The position numbers and the translations under genes were made by a program. A stretch of 7,717 bases of DNA from assembly GCA_019239785.1 (NCBI GenBank), contig JAFAZM010000401.1, forward strand, positions 1-7,717. The letters run 5' to 3'. The notes beneath the pieces are model-generated. The model ran no database searches, had not been told where the DNA came from, and was given only the letters and a program-made list of their open reading frames with translations. The DNA comes from Sphingomonadaceae bacterium (GTDB lineage Bacteria > Pseudomonadota > Alphaproteobacteria > Sphingomonadales > Sphingomonadaceae). Every line of letters begins with the position of its first letter. Positions within the stretch are counted from its first letter, which is position 1. Positions 1 through 4,055 of this stretch are shown here, in pieces.

Positions 1-117
1 GAAGTGCGGTGGAGGGGGGGCGGCGCAGCCGCCGAGCCTCTCGCGCACCGCTCGCTGCGCTCGCGCCCCTCCACCATGCTTCGCATGGTCCCCCTCCCCT
101 GCGGAAGCAGGGGAGGA
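1..117 (+). repeat. Palindromic repeat, copy 1 (left part outside window), running into the gspG leader
   Basis: This is the right-hand part of a palindromic element. GGTGGAGGGG at 8-17 pairs with CCCCTCCACC at 66-75 around a variable core. Next comes a hairpin with stem CCATGC/GCATGG and loop TTC (74-88). Last is a terminal hairpin, CCTCCCCTGC at 93-102 pairing with GCAGGGGAGG at 107-116 around a GGAA tetraloop. The same parts in the same order occur at 5793-5932. Bases 1-7 (GAAGTGC) fit the second half of the left hairpin, whose other half would lie just outside the window. The copy lies upstream of gspG and appears to provide its start region. The repeat assignment is seen directly. Its boundary at 117 comes from comparison with the other copies. 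Confidence 0.85.
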
Positions 118-488
118 ATGAGGAGGGCTTCACCCTCGTCGAGCTGATGGTCGTGCTGGTGATCATCGCGCTGCTCGCGACGATCGTGATCATCAACGTG
201 ATGCCCGCCGCCGACCGGGCCGCGGTGACCAAGGCGCGTGCCGACATCGCGACGCTCGAGCAGGCGATCGAAATGTACCGGCTCGACAATGCGCATTACC
301 CGACCACCCAGGAAGGGCTGCAGGCGCTGGTCGCGGGCCATTATATCCCGCGCCTGCCCGAGGACCCCTGGCACCATGCCTATGTCTATGCGACGCCGGG
401 CGAGGGCGGGAAGCCGTTCCGGGTCGCGACCCTTGGCGCCGACGGCCGCGCGGGCGGCTCGGGGAACGATGCCGACATCGCCAACTGA
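9..488 (+). CDS. gspG: Type II secretion system major pseudopilin GspG (start uncertain)
   Basis: GspG is the major subunit of the periplasmic pseudopilus, which acts as the piston of the type II secretion system. A class III prepilin signal is clear: Gly40 is followed by Phe41, with Glu at +5 (FTLVE) and a hydrophobic N-terminal helix at about 44-61. The prepilin peptidase GspO would cut after Gly40 and methylate Phe41. Further GspG hallmarks are YPTTQEGLQALV (about 97-108), the LPEDPW turn and the C-terminal loop GADGRAGGSGNDADI, which matches the calcium-binding loop of the family. The mature form is about 119 residues, slightly short for the family. The start is doubtful. The only usual in-frame start is GTG at 9, giving an unusually long 40-residue leader encoded mostly by a palindromic repeat. 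The frame is open to the window edge. A CTG at 99 would give the more normal leader LRKQGRNEEG. The ATGs at 76, 85 and 118 are out of frame. The stop overlaps gspL by 20 bases. Confidence 0.9.
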   Translation: MEGGRRSRRASRAPLAALAPLHHASHGPPPLRKQGRNEEGFTLVELMVVLVIIALLATIVIINVMPAADRAAVTKARADIATLEQAIEMYRLDNAHYPTTQEGLQALVAGHYIPRLPEDPWHHAYVYATPGEGGKPFRVATLGADGRAGGSGNDADIAN

Positions 489-1449
489 TCCCGAGGCGCT
501 TGGCGGCACGCTGCTGCGCTTCGCCGACGGCGGCGCCGAGCTGCTCGTGCCGACGCCCGGCCCGGCGCGGACCGCTTTGGCGGTGCCCGGCACCGCGGTC
601 GCGATCCACTGGCTGGAGCTTGCCGGAGACCTGACCCCGGCCCAGGCCGCCGCGGCGGCGCGGCTGATGCTCGCCGATGCCAGCGCCGCGCCGCTCGCCG
701 ACATGCACCTCGCCGCCGGCCGGGCCGAGAACGGGCTGACCGCGGTCGCGCTCGCCCCGCTCGCCCTGATGCAGACTTGGGTAGACGAAGGCGGCGACCC
801 CGATCTGATCGTCCCCGAAAGCCTGCTCCTCCTGCCCCCGGAGGAAGGGCTGGTGCGCCGCGGCCTCGACCATCGCGGCCGCGCCGCCGCGTTCAGCGCC
901 GAGCCCGAGCTCGCCGCGTTGGTCGCCGGCGATGCTCCGGTCGCGGAGCTGGACGAGGCCGCCTTCGAAGCGGGCCTGCCCACCGCCCTTGCCGAGCCGG
1001 TGGTTAATCTGCGCCAGGGCGCCTTCGCCAGGCGGCGCGTCCTGATCATCGATCGGGGCCGCATCCGCCGCGTCGCGCTTCTGGTCGCGACCCTCCTCCT
1101 GGTCTCCCTGGTCCTGCAGCTCGCGACGATCATGCGCTATTCCTTCGACGCCGACCGGATGGAGCGGGAGGCGGCGGCGCTCGGACCCGGCGCCGGGCCG
1201 CGCCGGGCCAATTTCGACCTGCTCGCGCCGATCCTGTTCCAGGCGGTCCAGGCCACGCCCAACCTCCAGCTCACAAGGCTCGAATACCGCCCCGACGGCG
1301 GCCTGGGCGCGACGGTCCAGGTCGACAGCCCGGCGACATTGGCCGCCTTCCGGGCCCGGACGGAAGCGGCCGGCGCCGCGACCGAGAGCGGCGCCCTGCA
1401 GACGGTCGGCGGCCAGCAGAGCGCCGAGATCGTGCTGAGGCCGGCATGA
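469..1449 (+). CDS. gspL: Type II secretion system protein GspL (inner-membrane platform)
   Basis: GspL is a bitopic inner-membrane protein. Its cytoplasmic domain recruits the GspE ATPase and its periplasmic domain pairs with GspM. The 326-residue product has a cytoplasmic actin-like region (1-200) with typical segments: a Q-AAAARLMLAD helix near 59-70, the PDLIVPESLLLLP stretch (111-123), and NLRQGAFARRR (180-190) just before the membrane. One transmembrane helix follows at 202-222, preceded by basic residues that place the N-terminus in the cytoplasm. The periplasmic part (about 223-326) contains a helical stalk and a compact ferredoxin-like domain. It is shorter than the roughly 380-400 residues usual for the family, but no landmark is missing. 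ATG 469 was chosen because the family-like sequence begins soon after it and a GGGGAA sits just upstream. It lies inside the end of gspG, and the stop overlaps gspM by 4 bases, suggesting coupled translation. Confidence 0.88.
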   Translation: MPTSPTDPEALGGTLLRFADGGAELLVPTPGPARTALAVPGTAVAIHWLELAGDLTPAQAAAAARLMLADASAAPLADMHLAAGRAENGLTAVALAPLALMQTWVDEGGDPDLIVPESLLLLPPEEGLVRRGLDHRGRAAAFSAEPELAALVAGDAPVAELDEAAFEAGLPTALAEPVVNLRQGAFARRRVLIIDRGRIRRVALLVATLLLVSLVLQLATIMRYSFDADRMEREAAALGPGAGPRRANFDLLAPILFQAVQATPNLQLTRLEYRPDGGLGATVQVDSPATLAAFRARTEAAGAATESGALQTVGGQQSAEIVLRPA

Positions 1450-1898
1450 GGCTCTGGTGGGACGCACGCAGCGCGCGCGAGCGCTGGCTGGTCGGGATCA
1501 TGCTCCTGCTTGCCGCGATCCTGCTGGTCTGGCTGATCGTGGTGCGGCCGCTCTCCGATGCGCTCGACGCCGTCAGGATGCGGCATGGCGCCGCCGCCGT
1601 CGCCCTCGCCGAAGCGCGCGCCCGCGTCGCCCCCGCTTCGTCCGGCGGGCGCGCTGCGGCCGGGCCGGTGGACGCGATCGCGGCCGGCAGCGCGGCCGCC
1701 GCGGGCTTCCCGAACGCCCGCATCGCCGCGCGCGGCCCGGGCCGCGCGTCGGCCAGCCTCGATGCGGCGCGGCCCCAGGCCCTGTTCGGCTGGATCGCGC
1801 AGATGGAGCAGGCCGGCCTCGTCGTCGAGCAGCTCCGGGTCCAGGCCAATGCCGACCGCACCGTCTCGGCCGAGATGGTGCTTGGGGCGCGCCGCTGA
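1446..1898 (+). CDS. gspM: Type II secretion system protein GspM (inner-membrane platform)
   Basis: GspM partners GspL in the inner-membrane assembly platform of the T2SS. The 150-residue product has the GspM layout: a short cytoplasmic N-terminus rich in Arg and Trp (RLWWDARSARERW), one transmembrane helix (about 15-33), an amphipathic Ala/Arg-rich stalk likely to form a coiled coil (about 37-62), and a small periplasmic domain (about 73-150). That domain contains QALFGWIAQMEQAGL and VEQLRVQAN, which resemble the ferredoxin-like fold of the family. The start ATG overlaps the gspL stop (ATGA), with a GAGG ribosome-binding site 5 bases upstream. The stop overlaps the next start (TGATG). GspM is poorly conserved in sequence, so the assignment relies on topology and on its position between gspL and gspN. 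Confidence 0.85.
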   Translation: MRLWWDARSARERWLVGIMLLLAAILLVWLIVVRPLSDALDAVRMRHGAAAVALAEARARVAPASSGGRAAAGPVDAIAAGSAAAAGFPNARIAARGPGRASASLDAARPQALFGWIAQMEQAGLVVEQLRVQANADRTVSAEMVLGARR

Positions 1899-2608
1899 TG
1901 CGCGTGCGCCTGCCTTTGCGGCCGACGATCTTCTTCCTTGCGGCCTTCGCCTTTTCCCTGGTCGCTTTGATCCCGTTGAGCGCCGCGGTCGGCTGGTTCG
2001 GCGTCGAGGGCCTCGCCGCGCGCGAAGCGACCGGGAGCATCTGGCTCGGCATGCTCAAGGAGGCGCAATTGGGGCCGGTCCCGCTCGGCGACGTCCGCGC
2101 CCGGCTCAATTTCTGGCCGCTGCTGCTCGGGCGGGCGCGGCTGTCCTTGTCGCGGGATGAGCCGGACGGCCGCTTCGAGGGCGCGGTCAGCGTCTCGCGC
2201 CACAGCTTCGGCATCGAGGACATGACCGGCCGCTTCCGCACCGGCGCTTTGTTCGCGCCGGTTCCGGTCTCGATGCTCGACCTCGACGATGTCTCGGCCC
2301 ATTTCGAAAGCGGCCAGTGCGAGAGCGCGGAGGGCCGGGTGCGCGCCACCGCTTCCGGCGAGCTGGCCGGCATCCCGTTGCCGACCGACCTTGCCGGCAA
2401 CATCCGCTGCGCCGAGGGCGCCCTGCTGCTGCCGCTCGCCAGCCAGACCGGCATCGGCCAGCTCGATCTCAGCATCCGCGCCGACGGTTCCTACCGGCTG
2501 GAGCTGATCGTGCGCCAGGCCGACCCAGCCTTGGTGCCGCGCCTCGCCGCCGCCGGCTTCCAGCCGTCCGCGCAGGGTTATTCGCGGCGAATCGAGGGGC
2601 ATTTCTGA
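1898..2608 (+). CDS. gspN: Type II secretion system protein GspN
   Basis: GspN is an accessory inner-membrane protein of the T2SS. It is present only in some species and its exact role is not settled. The 236-residue product has an N-terminal membrane anchor or uncleaved signal (about 11-31) after a basic start (MRVRLPLRP). A periplasmic region rich in beta strands follows, with family-like segments GSIWLGMLKEAQLGPVPLGDV (46-66), FWPLLLGRARL (72-82) and AEGRVRATASGEL (144-156). Two cysteines, Cys141 (GQCESAEG) and Cys171 (IRCAEGALL), are the only ones in the protein and could form a periplasmic disulfide. The start was set at ATG 1898, which shares one base with the gspM stop. The reading frame is open further upstream, but that part is out-of-frame gspM. 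It is the last gene of the operon here, and the -35 box of a likely new promoter overlaps its stop. Confidence 0.82.
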   Translation: MRVRLPLRPTIFFLAAFAFSLVALIPLSAAVGWFGVEGLAAREATGSIWLGMLKEAQLGPVPLGDVRARLNFWPLLLGRARLSLSRDEPDGRFEGAVSVSRHSFGIEDMTGRFRTGALFAPVPVSMLDLDDVSAHFESGQCESAEGRVRATASGELAGIPLPTDLAGNIRCAEGALLLPLASQTGIGQLDLSIRADGSYRLELIVRQADPALVPRLAAAGFQPSAQGYSRRIEGHF

Positions 2609-2633
2609 CAAAACGACCCTGGCACGGGATAAA
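2605..2633 (+). promoter_or_regulatory. Candidate sigma70-type promoter upstream of the YPPCSR protein gene
   Basis: CTGACA at 2605-2610 matches the TTGACA -35 box at five of six positions. It is followed after exactly 17 bases by GATAAA at 2628-2633, four of six matches to TATAAT. Such an A/T-rich stretch stands out in DNA of this GC content. It would start transcription near 2640 and leave a leader of roughly 95-100 bases before the ATG at 2738, so the exported-protein gene would not depend on the secretion operon upstream. The match is by eye, and alphaproteobacterial promoters are variable. Confidence 0.45.
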
Positions 2634-2647
2634 ATGCCGTTTCGCCG

Positions 2648-2729
2648 CCGTTTCCCCGGCATGACGCGAGCGAGGGGGCTCGCGCCGGCCGCGCCTTGCC
2701 GTTTGCGCTGCCGCCGGCGCCGGAAACGG
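2648..2729 (+). promoter_or_regulatory. Potential structured 5' leader with nested hairpins next to the ribosome-binding site
   Basis: An inner hairpin is perfect over 7 bp: CGCGAGC at 2665-2671 pairs with GCTCGCG at 2678-2684 around a 6-base loop. An outer pairing joins CCGTTTCC at 2648-2655 to GGAAACGG at 2722-2729, and can extend by GGC/GCC past a two-base bulge. The outer arm ends in the first two bases of the likely ribosome-binding site GGAG (2728-2731) of the gene at 2738, so folding could affect translation. No U-run follows either stem, so an intrinsic terminator is not favoured. The pairings are seen in the sequence. A regulatory role is inference. Confidence 0.35.
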
Positions 2730-2737
2730 AGTGAGAC

Positions 2738-3415
2738 ATGACGCGCAAATTCCTGATCGCCGCCGGCCTGCTCTGCCTCGGCACCAGCCCGGCTTTCGCC
2801 TTCTCCATCCCGCCAATGGCGCCCGACATGGCCAAGGCGGTGAAAGACGTCTGGGCGGACCAGATGGCCGCCGAGAAGCCGAGCATCTTCGACACCGGCG
2901 AGGCCTGGATGAGCCAGGCGGTGCCGGCCAAGCCGGTGAGCGGCGCCGCGATCGTCGAGAAGGCCTCGTTCGACACGGTGAAGGCAGGCGAGCCGATGGC
3001 CAAGGCGGACGACATGCTCGCCAAGCCGGACGACGTGGCCGCCAAGTCCGTGGATGCGGTCACCGACATGGGCCCGAGCGAGCCGGTGCTGAAGACCGAC
3101 CCGCTGCCGGCCGCCGCCTACCCGCCGTGCAGCCGCAGCCGCAGCGACGATCATTGCATCCAGCTCTACGAGCCCGGCGTCCGCGCCCAGGTCGCCGAAT
3201 GGAACCGGACCTCCAGCGGCGCCGAAACCGCGATGGGCGGCCCCTATGAGCCGGTCGATACGACCCTTGCAGGCGAGATCGGCGGCACCTCGATGCCGGC
3301 CGGTTCGGAATATAGCGGCGTCGGCGGCCCGCTCGAGACGACCGCCTATCCGCCCTGCTCGCGCACCGTCACCGACCGCTGCATCCAGACCTACGAGCGC
3401 GGCCGCGCCCGGTAG
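2738..3415 (+). CDS. Exported protein of unknown function with two YPPCSR...CIQ.YE modules
   Basis: I do not recognise a named family. The 225-residue product starts with a classical signal peptide (MTRKF, hydrophobic 5-15, cleavage expected after Ala21 in SPAFA). There is no lipobox, so a soluble periplasmic or secreted protein is expected. Residues 22-126 are rich in Ala, Asp, Lys and Pro with repeated Lys-Pro and Lys-Ala-Asp units and look largely unstructured. Two Cys modules follow: YPPCSR at 128-133 with a second Cys at 140, and YPPCSR at 204-209 with a second Cys at 215. Both end in C-I-Q-x-Y-E. Spacing is C-x8-C in the first and C-x7-C in the second. Each pair could form a small disulfide loop or bind a ligand. 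The second module is almost at the C-terminus. The start ATG has GGAG six bases upstream. The gene directly follows the T2SS operon but has its own likely promoter. Confidence 0.75.
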   Translation: MTRKFLIAAGLLCLGTSPAFAFSIPPMAPDMAKAVKDVWADQMAAEKPSIFDTGEAWMSQAVPAKPVSGAAIVEKASFDTVKAGEPMAKADDMLAKPDDVAAKSVDAVTDMGPSEPVLKTDPLPAAAYPPCSRSRSDDHCIQLYEPGVRAQVAEWNRTSSGAETAMGGPYEPVDTTLAGEIGGTSMPAGSEYSGVGGPLETTAYPPCSRTVTDRCIQTYERGRAR

Positions 3416-3423
3416 GGGCAAAG

Positions 3424-3516
3424 CGTCATCCTGACGAAAGTCAGGATCCATGAACACGGTATCTGCGGCTTCGCCCAGACCGTGTTCATGGATGCTGAAT
3501 CAAGTTCAGCATGACG
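3424..3516. repeat. Cloverleaf-like palindromic repeat between convergent genes
   Basis: The 93-base element is built entirely of paired arms. The outer stem is CGTCA (3424-3428) with TGACG (3512-3516). Arm 1 is TCCTGAC (3429-3435) with GTCAGGA (3440-3446) around a GAAA tetraloop. The central arm is a perfect 14-bp stem, 3447-3460 (TCCATGAACACGGT) with 3479-3492, around an 18-base loop. Arm 3 is TGCTGAA (3493-3499) with TTCAGCA (3505-3511) around TCAAG. All arms abut without spacers, giving a four-way junction. It is unrelated in sequence to the GGGGAGG palindromes elsewhere in the window. It lies between the stop of the upstream + gene and the stop of the downstream - gene, where it could act as a terminator or protect mRNA ends on both strands, although there is no T-run. 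I believe similar CGTCATCCTGA-type repeats are interspersed in sphingomonad genomes, but that is from memory. Confidence 0.85.
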
Positions 3517-3535
3517 AGGTGAAGCTGCCGCAGCC

Positions 3536-3997
3536 TTAGGCCTGCGGCTCTTCCGGCGGGGCTTCCGCTTCCGGCGGCGGCGCGGCCGGATTGGCCAGCC
3601 ACTCCCGCAATTTCGCGATCGTCCGCTCCAGCCCGGCGACGATCTCCTCCACCTCGGCCCGGTTGCCGTCGGCGATGGCAATGTCGGACAGCCAGTAGGT
3701 CTCGGACAGCCATTCCTCGCCGGTCTCGCGGTCGGCGACCGAGATGCCGAGATAGGCTTCCTCGGCCGGCACCCAGTCGTCGCCCTCGGCGCGCTGGGTG
3801 TGGAGGCGGATGCGCGCATTCTCGGTGAAGTCGCCGAGGCTGACCGACCGCCCGGCCTCGAGCAGCGGCTCGACCAGGTTCCACTGCATCTTGCTCTCGG
3901 CGAGCGTCGCGAACACCGCGTTTATGATCTGCTTCTGCGCGATCGTGTGGAAATCGCCGGCATCGAGCGGCGCGTCGTCATCATCTTCGTCAGCCAT
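3536..3997 (-). CDS. Small acidic cytoplasmic protein of unknown function
   Basis: I do not recognise the family. The 153-residue product begins with a run of acidic residues (MADEDDDD) and has no signal peptide or membrane segment. Residues 15-135 look like a folded mixed alpha/beta domain. A helix near 17-34 (TIAQKQIINAVFATLAES) is followed by GDFTENARIRLHT (55-67), Trp-rich strands (DDWVPAEEAYLGISVADRE, 73-91; EEWLSETYWLSDIAIAD, 94-110) and a C-terminal helix (EVEEIVAGLERTIAKLREWL, 115-134). A Pro/Glu tail (PAAPPPEAEAPPEEPQA) ends the protein. ATG 3997 was chosen as start. An in-frame TTG at 4015 would add six residues but has no better ribosome-binding site. Codon use matches the neighbours, so it is probably a real native gene. 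It is divergent from the 5-oxoprolinase gene and convergent with the exported-protein gene. Confidence 0.72.
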   Translation of the reverse strand: MADEDDDDAPLDAGDFHTIAQKQIINAVFATLAESKMQWNLVEPLLEAGRSVSLGDFTENARIRLHTQRAEGDDWVPAEEAYLGISVADRETGEEWLSETYWLSDIAIADGNRAEVEEIVAGLERTIAKLREWLANPAAPPPEAEAPPEEPQA

Positions 3998-4055
3998 GGC
4001 CAAGCGCTGTCCCAAGCCGCTGGCCGGGTCAAGCGCCCTTTGCTAGTCGGCGGGG
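3998..4055. promoter_or_regulatory. Short divergent intergenic region
   Basis: Only 58 bases separate the starts of two divergent genes, so promoters for both must lie here or overlap the coding regions. On the - strand TTGACC is present (complement of about 4027-4032), a plausible -35 box, but I see no convincing -10 box at the right distance. On the + strand TGCTAG at 4041-4046 is a weak -10 candidate that would leave a very short leader. No clear Shine-Dalgarno sequence precedes the ATG at 4056. Confidence 0.3.

Noticed and set aside
118..147. ATG 118 as the start of gspG
   Set aside because: It is out of frame with the prepilin motif and meets a stop after nine codons. It is discussed only as a sign of a possible frameshift.
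238..468. Upstream extension of the gspL frame by 77 codons
   Set aside because: It is an out-of-frame reading of gspG. GspL-like sequence begins only after ATG 469.
1457..1897. Upstream extension of the gspN frame by 147 codons
   Set aside because: This part is an out-of-frame reading of gspM and is Arg-rich without structure. The ATG at 1898 overlapping the gspM stop gives a normal-length GspN with an N-terminal anchor.
2665..2684. Intrinsic terminator after gspN
   Set aside because: The 7-bp stem is perfect but is followed by GCCGGCC, not a T-run, and it lies downstream of a likely promoter within the next gene's leader.
193..3457. Long - strand open frames opposite the gsp genes and the exported-protein gene
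   Set aside because: They are low-complexity, basic translations with no motifs, covering four + strand genes with clear families or signals. They are shadows caused by GC-rich codon use.
3424..3516. tRNA or small structured RNA gene
   Set aside because: The cloverleaf outline is suggestive, but there is no conserved T-loop, D-loop or anticodon arm, the outer stem is only 5 bp, and the central arm is 14 bp. A palindromic repeat explains all of it.
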